Assembly: GCA_030603035.1 (NCBI GenBank)
Contig: JAUVYQ010000034.1
Coordinates: forward strand, 1-19,631
From: Phycisphaerae bacterium
Lineage (GTDB): Bacteria > Planctomycetota > Phycisphaerae > Sedimentisphaerales > SG8-4
DNA: 19,631 bases
Direction of reading: 5' to 3'
Shown here one piece after another: positions 14,694-19,631 of this stretch (within the stretch, counting starts at the first letter, position 1; each line of letters begins with the position of its first letter). The notes under the pieces are model-generated. The model was given only the letters and a program-made list of their open reading frames with translations. It made no database searches and was not told the origin of the DNA. The position numbers and the translations under genes were made by a program.

Positions 14694-15500
14694 TTAGAAT
14701 CTGTATTTCATACTCAAGGTGGCCCAGGTTTCGTCCTTATCGTCATTGACCGAATCATCCATTGTTACCTGGTGATAAAGTCCCGGGGTGAGGGAAAGGT
14801 TGTTGCCGAGGTCAAAGTCTGTTGAGACGCCGAAGACGATGTTTGACCAATCGTGGTCCACACCTGCGCTGCCAGCGCGTGGGTCGACCCCATCATTGTA
14901 GACCAGCTCCGTATGCAGATTCAGAACCTGCTCCGGCATATCCGGAATTAAAGTACCCAGGTTCAAGCCGTAGTCAAGCATGAAGATATGTGCCCAGCCG
15001 GAGGCTTCACCACATAGACTGTTACTGTTGGAGGGCCACAGCTTAACAAGAACGTAGCTGGGGACGACGCCTGCGGGGCAAATTTCCGGCCAGGAAAGAA
15101 CCATCTGCATTTCCTGGAGGTCTGTACTGTCCCTGGTGTGACTGCTGCTATCCGGATAATTATAGTACACGTAGCCGAGTCTGTAGTTGGTTGCATAAGT
15201 TTCGCCTTCAAAGACACTGTTGCCGTAATACACGGTGTAGTCCCATCGTTCGCCATCTTCGAATTCGCTTGAATTTGCCCTATGAGTCATGATGTTGATT
15301 CCAAATCCTGTTTGGTACAAATCCAGGTCAATAGACGGCTGTATTGCGCTCTTGTCCCCATAAACATCGAAGCCGCGCCAGATGTACTTACTTTGATAAG
15401 TAAAGTCAAGCACACCGCGCAGCTCACCTTCCAGGGCCTGGGCCAAGCTGGCCGCGCTCAATAAGATTACGACAGTTAATAGAATTCCTTTTTTCTTCAT
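14694..15500 (-). CDS. Outer-membrane beta-barrel protein, TorF-like (TIGR02001-like)
   Basis: The 268-residue product has a clear signal peptide (MKKKGILLTVVILL, cleavage after AQA at residue 22). The mature part is rich in alternating polar/aromatic strands and ends in a terminal phenylalanine (SMKYRF), the usual signature of a beta-barrel inserted by the Bam machinery. The start of the mature protein, FTYQSKYIWRGFDVYG, resembles the conserved SxYxxRG motif of the TIGR02001 putative outer-membrane family. Substrate and function are unknown. ATG 15500 is preferred over ATG 15506 because of ribosome-binding-site spacing. It is convergent with the polyprenyl synthase gene, sharing its terminator, and has its own long leader region upstream. 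Confidence 0.75.
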   Translation of the reverse strand: MKKKGILLTVVILLSAASLAQALEGELRGVLDFTYQSKYIWRGFDVYGDKSAIQPSIDLDLYQTGFGINIMTHRANSSEFEDGERWDYTVYYGNSVFEGETYATNYRLGYVYYNYPDSSSHTRDSTDLQEMQMVLSWPEICPAGVVPSYVLVKLWPSNSNSLCGEASGWAHIFMLDYGLNLGTLIPDMPEQVLNLHTELVYNDGVDPRAGSAGVDHDWSNIVFGVSTDFDLGNNLSLTPGLYHQVTMDDSVNDDKDETWATLSMKYRF

Positions 15501-15506
15501 ACTCAT

Positions 15507-15512
15507 CTCCTT
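15507..15512 (-). promoter_or_regulatory. Ribosome-binding site deciding the start of the barrel gene
   Basis: AAGGAG abuts ATG 15506 with no spacing but is 6 nt before ATG 15500, so translation most likely begins at 15500 (MKKKG). Confidence 0.75.
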
Positions 15513-15619
15513 AAAAAGACTTTACTCAAACTTCCCACGCTACACGAAAACTTCTATCCGGCTGATATGAGGTTAAAGCACCTACCAGCCACCTGAAGAG
15601 TTTATCGGTATGCAGCGGC

Positions 15620-15651
15620 AAATCAAATAAAAAAAAAGTTTTTTTTGATTT
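15620..15651. repeat. AT-only palindrome with A- and T-tracts
   Basis: AAATCAAA (15620-15627) and TTTGATTT (15644-15651) are perfect inverted copies, separated by nine A, one G and T residues. A further T-run continues to 15656. Such phased A/T tracts bend DNA, and the transcript would form a nearly all-A/U hairpin. It lies about 120 bp upstream of the barrel gene, where an UP element or nucleoid-protein site could sit. Confidence 0.55.
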
Positions 15652-15692
15652 TTTTTGCACGGGTTGTGTAAAAAAGCTCAAAAAATGGCCAA

Positions 15693-15716
15693 AATCGCAT
15701 TATATTAAAAGCGATT
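15693..15716 (-). promoter_or_regulatory. Candidate -10 element inside a small palindrome
   Basis: AATCGC (15693-15698) and GCGATT (15711-15716) are perfect inverted copies. Between them, on the minus strand, is TATAAT (15704-15699), the sigma-70 -10 consensus. No matching -35 is visible at 17 bp, so this would need an activator or be coincidental. If used, it would give the barrel gene a leader of about 190 nt. Confidence 0.3.
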
Positions 15717-15771
15717 ACAAGCCAGCGTGCTTTTTATCGGCCTATGTTGCAAAAACAATTTTCTGCACTGC

Positions 15772-15801
15772 AAGCCCCGCCTCTCCGAGGGGCTGGGCAA
15801 G
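15772..15801. repeat. REP-like palindrome downstream of trpB2 (copy 2)
   Basis: This matches 842-871 inside lptD at 24 of 30 positions. GCCTC (15779-15783) pairs with GGGGC (15789-15793) using one wobble, and GCCCC (15774-15778) can pair with the same right arm. Being 35 bp after the trpB2 stop, it may protect or end that transcript. Confidence 0.55.
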
Positions 15802-15835
15802 TCTGTCCCAAAGCAGATTTACCATTTATCATACT

Positions 15836-17206
15836 TTATTCGAGGGCCACTTTGGGCAGGTCAGCCAGTGCCTCGTCTATTTTCTCCTTAGGATATTCGT
15901 AATCCTTAAGTTTACCGCTAAAGTAGGCGTCATAAGCTGCCATATCAACATGTCCGTGTCCACTATGAGCTATGAGTATCGTTTTTGCCTCGCCTGATTC
16001 CTTGCACTTGAGGGCTTCGTCAATTGCCGCCTTAATACAATGGTTCGTCTCGGGAGCGCTGATAATGCCTTCGGTGCGGGCAAATGTTACCCCTGCCTCG
16101 AAGGTACTAAGCTGGTGTTCAGCTCTGGCTTCAACCAGTCCTAATTTATGCAGGTGGCATATAATGGGTGCCATCCCGTGGTATCGCAGCCCGCCGGCGT
16201 GGACCGGTGGTGGAATAAAGCCGTGCCCGAGGGTGTACATCTTAATCAATGGAGTAAGCATGGCTGAATCGCCAAAGTCATAGGCGTAAGGTCCGCGGGT
16301 AACAGTAGGACAGCTTGCCGGCTCTACATTGATGATGCGGAGGTCTGGCTTTGTGCCGTCAATTTTATCCTTGACGAAGGGCAAAAACATCCCGGCGAAG
16401 TTTGAGCCGCCACCAATACAGCCAACGATAATATCGGGGTAGGCATCTATCTTCTCCACCAGCTTTTTTGCCTCCAGCCCATTGACGGTTTGGTGCAGCA
16501 GGACGTGGTTAAGCACGCTACCTAAGGCATAGTGGGTATCGTCACGAGAGACGGCATCCTCGACTGCCTCACTGATTGCAAGACCAAGGCTGCCTGGACA
16601 ATCAGGGTCTTTTGCCAGCATATCCCGACCTGCCTTGGTATCGGAACTGGGGCTGGGTACGCACTTGGCTCCCCAGGTTTCCATCATTACGCGACGATAC
16701 GGCTTTTGGTCATAGCTAATCCTGACCATATAGACCTTAATTTCAACGCCAAAGCAGGCACCGCCGAAGGACAGGGCGCTTCCCCACTGCCCGGCTCCGG
16801 TCTCAGTGGTGATACGTTTGATGCCCTCCATTTTGCTGTAATAGACCTGAGCCACAGCAGTATTAGGCTTGTGACTTCCAGGTGGGCTTGTGCCCTCATA
16901 CTTGTAGAAAATCTTGGCCGGCGTATCCAGGGCTTTCTCCAGTCTGTGTGCCCGAAACAAGGTCGTTGGCCTCCATAATCGATAAATATCCCGCACTTCC
17001 TCAGGAATGTCAATCCACTGCTCCGTGCTCACCTCCTGCTTGATTAGTTCCATAGGAAATAGAGGTGCCAAATCGTCCGGGCCTACCGGCTTTCCTGTAC
17101 CCGGGTGCAAAATCGGCGGCAGCGGCTCGGGCAAATCTGCCAGGATATTGTACCATTGAGTAGGTATTTCATTTTCATCAAGGGTAAATTTTGTTCTCTT
17201 ATCCAT
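15836..17206 (-). CDS. trpB2: Tryptophan synthase beta chain, TrpB2 type
   Basis: The 456-residue PLP enzyme belongs to the TrpB2 branch. The N-terminal [16 protein letters not shown] and the insert [25 protein letters not shown] are TrpB2-specific. The PLP lysine is in PGSHKPNTA (Lys113), the catalytic glutamate in TETGAGQWG and the phosphate-binding glycines in [10 protein letters not shown]. The terminal [14 protein letters not shown] is also typical. TrpB2 condenses indole and serine to tryptophan, often acting without a TrpA partner, for example in indole salvage. No trpA is in the window. ATG 17206 has TAAGGAG 7 nt upstream; 26 more codons are open upstream but look unlike protein and overlap the promoter region. 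It is divergent from the small ORF/rarA pair. Confidence 0.92.
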   Translation of the reverse strand: MDKRTKFTLDENEIPTQWYNILADLPEPLPPILHPGTGKPVGPDDLAPLFPMELIKQEVSTEQWIDIPEEVRDIYRLWRPTTLFRAHRLEKALDTPAKIFYKYEGTSPPGSHKPNTAVAQVYYSKMEGIKRITTETGAGQWGSALSFGGACFGVEIKVYMVRISYDQKPYRRVMMETWGAKCVPSPSSDTKAGRDMLAKDPDCPGSLGLAISEAVEDAVSRDDTHYALGSVLNHVLLHQTVNGLEAKKLVEKIDAYPDIIVGCIGGGSNFAGMFLPFVKDKIDGTKPDLRIINVEPASCPTVTRGPYAYDFGDSAMLTPLIKMYTLGHGFIPPPVHAGGLRYHGMAPIICHLHKLGLVEARAEHQLSTFEAGVTFARTEGIISAPETNHCIKAAIDEALKCKESGEAKTILIAHSGHGHVDMAAYDAYFSGKLKDYEYPKEKIDEALADLPKVALE

Positions 17207-17213
17207 ATTTATT

Positions 17214-17220
17214 CTCCTTA
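17214..17220 (-). promoter_or_regulatory. Ribosome-binding site fixing the trpB2 start
   Basis: TAAGGAG on the minus strand, 7 nt before ATG 17206. It rules out the longer reading from 17284. Confidence 0.8.
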
Positions 17221-17255
17221 AGCGATTTTTGTAACGATTTATACACGAAAACACT

Positions 17256-17284
17256 TTTCTAAAGGAGTAAGGCGGACATGTCAA
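17256..17284 (-). promoter_or_regulatory. Candidate sigma-70 promoter of trpB2
   Basis: On the minus strand a perfect -35 TTGACA (17284-17279) is followed after exactly 17 bp by TAGAAA (17261-17256), a 4/6 match to the -10 consensus. Transcription would begin near 17249, giving a leader of about 43 nt. It overlaps the start of the divergent small ORF, so the two transcription units may interfere. Confidence 0.45.
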
Positions 17285-17418
17285 GAAAATTCATCCGATA
17301 TTTCCCAGAAACTGGTGCCGATGTGCTGCTGAGGGTACTGGCGAATGGGCTATTTATTTGGGGAATGGGGTTAAAATATGTTTTCGACAGTTTTGTGCTT
17401 CTGAAGTATAATACGTAG
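17278..17418 (+). CDS. Small 46-residue hypothetical protein upstream of rarA
   Basis: ATG 17278 opens a 46-codon frame ending in TAG 17416-17418, three bases before the rarA ATG. AAAGGAG (17261-17267) lies 10 nt upstream, the best ribosome-binding site on the plus strand in this region. The peptide starts basic ([15 protein letters not shown]) and then has a mostly hydrophobic stretch (about residues 16-42, with [13 protein letters not shown]), so it could be membrane-associated. I recognise no family. rarA itself lacks a Shine-Dalgarno sequence, so this ORF could be a leader that feeds ribosomes to rarA by termination-reinitiation. The alternative is that it is chance. It overlaps the candidate trpB2 promoter. 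Confidence 0.45.
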   Translation: MSRKFIRYFPETGADVLLRVLANGLFIWGMGLKYVFDSFVLLKYNT

Positions 17419-17421
17419 TAA

Positions 17422-18840
17422 ATGCGAGAGAACCAAGGCGATAAAACGCTGTTTAGCCGGTCTGAAAAGGCCAATATAGCCTCGGCGGCGCCTCTGGCGG
17501 TTCGGCTGAGGCCGAGAAGGCTCGATGAGTTTCTCGGACAAAGACACTTCCTTGGGTCCGATAAACTGCTGACAAGGATGCTCGAGGCCGACAAGCTCAC
17601 CAGTTTGATATTTTACGGGCCGCCCGGCGTGGGAAAGACTTCGCTGGCAATGGTGATTGCGAATTATACGAAGGCGAAATTTTACTATCTCAGTGCCCCG
17701 GCGGCCAGCGTGAAGGATATTCGCGAGATTATCTCTGCCGCCCGCGACAGTCTTGCCGCCAGCCGTCAGCGAACCGTGCTTTTTATCAATGAAATCCACC
17801 GCTTCAACCGTGCTCAGCAGGATGTTTTGCTGGATGATGTCGAATCGGGGGTTTTAATCCTCATAGGCGCTACCACGGAAAATCCGTTTTTTTCGGTCAA
17901 TTCGCCGTTGATTTCGCGCAGCACGGTGTTTCATTTTGAGCCGCTCGGCGAAGAAGACATTTTAGAGTTGCTGAAAACCGCGATTGCCGATACCGAGCGA
18001 GGGCTCGGTAAATTTGACATCCGGGCAGAGAAGAAAGCGTTGAAATTTCTGGCAGTGACCAGCGACGGCGATGCCCGAAAGGCGCTGACGGCGCTGGAGG
18101 TGGGCGTGTTGTCGCAGGCCGCCCGGCAGCAAGATACAAAAATTAAATTTAATCTGGAACTTGCGAAGGAGTCGATACAACAAAAGACGATTGGCTACGA
18201 TGGCACGGGCGATACGCACTACGATTTGGCAAGCGCTTTGCAGAAGAGTATGCGGGGCAGTGACCCTGATGCTACCGTTTATTGGCTTGCCCGGATGATA
18301 GCAGGCGGTGAGGACACTCGTTTTATTGCCCGGCGTATTGCGGTTTGTGCGGCCGAGGACGTCGGGAATGCCGACCCGATGGCGACGGTTTTGGCCGCGG
18401 CCGCCGTTCAGATATCCGAGTTTGTCGGCTTGCCGGAAGCGCAACTGGCGCTGGCGCAGGCGGCTATATATGTTGCCTGTGCGCCGAAATCAAATGCTGC
18501 GGCTTCGGCTATCTGGAAAGCAGTTGACGACGTGAAATCGCAGAAAACGATACCAGTGCCAAAACATCTAAAAGACAGTCATTACCGGGCTGCGAAAAAA
18601 ATGGGTTATGGAGCTGATTACAAGTATCCGCACAATTTTGAGGGTGGTTTCGTGCCACAGGAGTACCTGCCAGCGGCGATGAGGGAAAAATATTACAAAC
18701 CGAAAGAAATCGGGTGTGAAAAAAATATCAAGCGTTATTTACAAAAGCTGCAAACCTTGATAAAAGATAAGTACGAAATCCGAAGCACGAAATACGAAAC
18801 AAATACAAATGACCAAAATACAAAATCCGAAACAACCTGA
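17422..18840 (+). CDS. rarA: Replication-associated recombination protein A (RarA/MgsA AAA+ ATPase)
   Basis: The 472-residue AAA+ clamp-loader-like ATPase acts at stalled replication forks. The start APLAVRLRPRRLDEFLGQRHFLG is typical. Walker A is GPPGVGKT (66-73), the Walker B region VLFINEIHRFNRAQQD (119-134) and sensor 1 GATTENPFFSVNSPLISRS. The helical C-terminal domain has CAAEDVGNADPMA and ends in YKYPHNFEGGFVPQEYLP and a final KYYKP-type block. Two oddities are visible. Walker B has Asn123 where Asp is usual. The last 23 residues (450-472, KYEIRST-KYETNTN-DQNTKSE) are translated from 7-bp words and are probably not a native tail. No ribosome-binding site is visible at 17422, and the small ORF ends 3 bp upstream. 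Confidence 0.92.
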   Translation: MRENQGDKTLFSRSEKANIASAAPLAVRLRPRRLDEFLGQRHFLGSDKLLTRMLEADKLTSLIFYGPPGVGKTSLAMVIANYTKAKFYYLSAPAASVKDIREIISAARDSLAASRQRTVLFINEIHRFNRAQQDVLLDDVESGVLILIGATTENPFFSVNSPLISRSTVFHFEPLGEEDILELLKTAIADTERGLGKFDIRAEKKALKFLAVTSDGDARKALTALEVGVLSQAARQQDTKIKFNLELAKESIQQKTIGYDGTGDTHYDLASALQKSMRGSDPDATVYWLARMIAGGEDTRFIARRIAVCAAEDVGNADPMATVLAAAAVQISEFVGLPEAQLALAQAAIYVACAPKSNAAASAIWKAVDDVKSQKTIPVPKHLKDSHYRAAKKMGYGADYKYPHNFEGGFVPQEYLPAAMREKYYKPKEIGCEKNIKRYLQKLQTLIKDKYEIRSTKYETNTNDQNTKSETT

Positions 18841-18925
18841 ATAACGTTTTGAACATTTGATATTCGAATTTCGAATTTGTTTCGGGTTTCGATATTCGAG
18901 TTTCGGATTTATACGAGATACGAGA
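18772..18925. repeat. Heptad fold-back covering the rarA 3' end and the gap to the cyclo-ligase
   Basis: Left words are TACGAAA, TCCGAAG, CACGAAA, TACGAAA, CAAATAC, AAATGAC, CAAAATA, CAAAATC, CGAAACA (18772-18834), all inside the rarA frame. Right words are TTTGATA, TTCGAAT, TTCGAAT, TTGTTTC, GGGTTTC, GATATTC, GAGTTTC, GGATTTA, TACGAGA, TACGAGA (18856-18925). AAATCCGAAAC (18823-18833) and GTTTCGGATTT (18900-18910) are a perfect 11-bp inverted repeat. The final TACGAGA words lie directly before the next start codon. Confidence 0.85.
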
Positions 18926-18926
18926 T

Positions 18927-19493
18927 ATGGACAAGGAACAGTTGCGTCTGAGTCTGCGGAAGTGCTTGCTCGAGATGACTGAGGAGCAGAGGAGCGAAAA
19001 AAGCCGGAAAGCATGCCGGAATCTGGTTTCGACCCCGCAATTTCAAAGTGCATCGGCAGTTATGATGTATTTGTCCCTCCCGCACGAGGTGGATACTTCC
19101 GAGGTAATACTTTATGCCTGGCAGCTCGGTAAGATGGTGGTGGTGCCGAAGATTTCCTGGCAGCAAAGGCATATGATACCGGTTCAGATAAACTCGCTGG
19201 AGACGGGCTTTTCGACCGAGGTTGCCGGGCTGCGAAATCCAATAACCGGGGTGCCGATGCCGATTGAAGAGATTGACCTAGTGGTTGCCCCTGCGTTAGG
19301 ATTCGATAGGAAGGGCAATCGGCTTGGGCGCGGCGGCGCCTATTACGACAGGTTTTTGGCTAACGAGCAGCTTGAGGCGTCGAGATGCGGCTTTGCTTTC
19401 GCGGAGCAGGTGATTGACTCGATACCGGTGATAGAGCATGATGAGCCGGTAGATTTTTTAGTGACCGATGAAGGAATAATATATTTTGACTAA
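18927..19493 (+). CDS. 5-formyltetrahydrofolate cyclo-ligase (MTHFS)
   Basis: The 188-residue cytoplasmic enzyme uses ATP to convert 5-formyl-THF to 5,10-methenyl-THF, recycling folate one-carbon units. The family order is present: a basic N-terminal helix (MDKEQLRLSLRKCLLEM), VMMYLSLPHEVDT, VVVPKI, then LVVAPALGFDRKGNRLGRGG followed by YYDRFL (125-143), the ATP/phosphate-binding loop. The C-terminal PVIEHDEPVDFLVTDEGI is also typical. Length is normal. The ATG follows two TACGAGA words, which offer only GAG as a weak ribosome-binding site. No 6S RNA gene is seen upstream; that gap is heptad sequence. Confidence 0.92.
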   Translation: MDKEQLRLSLRKCLLEMTEEQRSEKSRKACRNLVSTPQFQSASAVMMYLSLPHEVDTSEVILYAWQLGKMVVVPKISWQQRHMIPVQINSLETGFSTEVAGLRNPITGVPMPIEEIDLVVAPALGFDRKGNRLGRGGAYYDRFLANEQLEASRCGFAFAEQVIDSIPVIEHDEPVDFLVTDEGIIYFD

Positions 19494-19510
19494 AATAGCC
19501 GATAGAAGCA

Positions 19511-19538
19511 GTACGGGCGGTTCGCGAACCGCCCCTAC
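19511..19538. repeat. Perfect 20-bp palindrome (REP-like) after the cyclo-ligase gene
   Basis: GGGCGGTTCG (19515-19524) is followed by its exact reverse complement CGAACCGCCC (19525-19534). After one mismatched pair, GTA/TAC extends the symmetry to 28 bp. It lies 18 bp past the stop codon. There is no U-tract, so it may be a dispersed REP-like element that also stabilises the 3' end of the transcript. Confidence 0.7.
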
Positions 19539-19631
19539 TAAGAGCCTATCCGAATAACCCTGAACAACGGAACGTAATTATAGCACAGACAAAATGAAGC
19601 AAGCTCAAATAATTCTCAGGTTTCTTTTCCC
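19539..19631. other. Right-edge sequence, possibly the boundary of another element
   Basis: GAGCCTATCCGAATAACC (19542-19559) looks like the outer end of an insertion-sequence terminal repeat. Downstream, ATG 19594 opens a frame (MKQAQIILRFLF) that runs off the window; it has no ribosome-binding site. Too little is present to decide between the two readings. Confidence 0.25.

Larger units (their letters stand above)
15513..15835. other. 323-bp gap upstream of the barrel gene and downstream of trpB2
   Basis: No ORF worth calling. It should contain the promoter of the barrel gene and the 3' end of the trpB2 transcript. Visible structures are an A-tract palindrome (15620-15651), a small palindrome around a TATAAT (15693-15716) and a REP-like element (15772-15801). 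It lacks the heptad pattern. Confidence 0.6.

Noticed and set aside
14503..14697. 64-residue plus-strand ORF over the terminator
   Set aside because: It consists of the end of the prenyl synthase gene, the terminator stem and heptad words; not a protein.
15620..15656. Rho-independent terminator
   Set aside because: The stem is all A/T with no G/C core, so it would be too weak; an upstream DNA-structure role is as likely.
16532..16978. 148-residue plus-strand ORF opposite trpB2
   Set aside because: It is antisense to the conserved core of TrpB2 and shows no recognisable motif or ribosome-binding site.
17207..17284. 26-codon N-terminal extension of TrpB2
   Set aside because: A strong ribosome-binding site sits before ATG 17206 and the extension overlaps a good promoter candidate.

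Overview
The window looks like chromosomal DNA of a Gram-negative, diderm bacterium. It encodes an LptD-type outer-membrane protein, a complete LolCDE lipoprotein-export ABC transporter, a second outer-membrane beta-barrel protein and the start of a PilT-type pilus ATPase. The protein flavour (a 1023-residue LptD with a long N-terminal part, TrpB2, class II aldolase) and the many weak ribosome-binding sites remind me of uncultivated Planctomycetota, Phycisphaerae-like lineages. That assignment is inference from memory and cannot be tested from the window.

Layout. Positions 1-356 (minus) hold the N-terminal part of a PilT/GspE-type ATPase that runs off the left edge. A 314-bp gap with two hairpins follows. 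From 671 to 14540 everything is on the plus strand: lptD, class II fructose-bisphosphate aldolase, a PDZ/S41 C-terminal processing protease, lysS, lolC, lolE, lolD, ilvE and a long-chain polyprenyl diphosphate synthase, closed by a terminator at 14569-14603. Two minus-strand genes follow, a TorF-like outer-membrane barrel and trpB2. Divergent from trpB2 are a 46-codon small ORF, rarA and a 5-formyltetrahydrofolate cyclo-ligase. The right edge carries a perfect palindrome and possibly the edge of another element.

How the genes fit together. The plus-strand block mixes envelope biogenesis (LptD, LolCDE, periplasmic Ctp protease) with housekeeping functions (aldolase, LysRS, IlvE, quinone side-chain synthesis). 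LolC, LolE and LolD form one transporter and are contiguous. The other genes are not obviously one pathway.

The most striking signal is not a gene. Almost every intergenic gap is built of short words with an exact 7-bp period. The word differs from gap to gap: ATAGTAA before fba, ACTCGAT/GCTCGAT (30 units) after fba, AAAGCGT after lolC, ATTGACT after lolE, AAAGCTA then TTTTTCG after lolD, TTTAGTG then AAAACTC after ilvE, ATTCTCG then TCGAGTA after the polyprenyl synthase, TACGAAA then GATATTC/GAGTTTC after rarA. In several gaps the first half is A/purine-rich and the second half is its inverted counterpart, giving a fold-back element. The gap after lysS has the same architecture with a 9-bp period. 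The heptads also enter coding sequence: four copies of CGTCGCT inside lptD and a 23-codon heptad tail at the end of rarA. Separate REP-like palindromes lie inside lptD, inside the N-terminus of lysS and in the gap downstream of trpB2.
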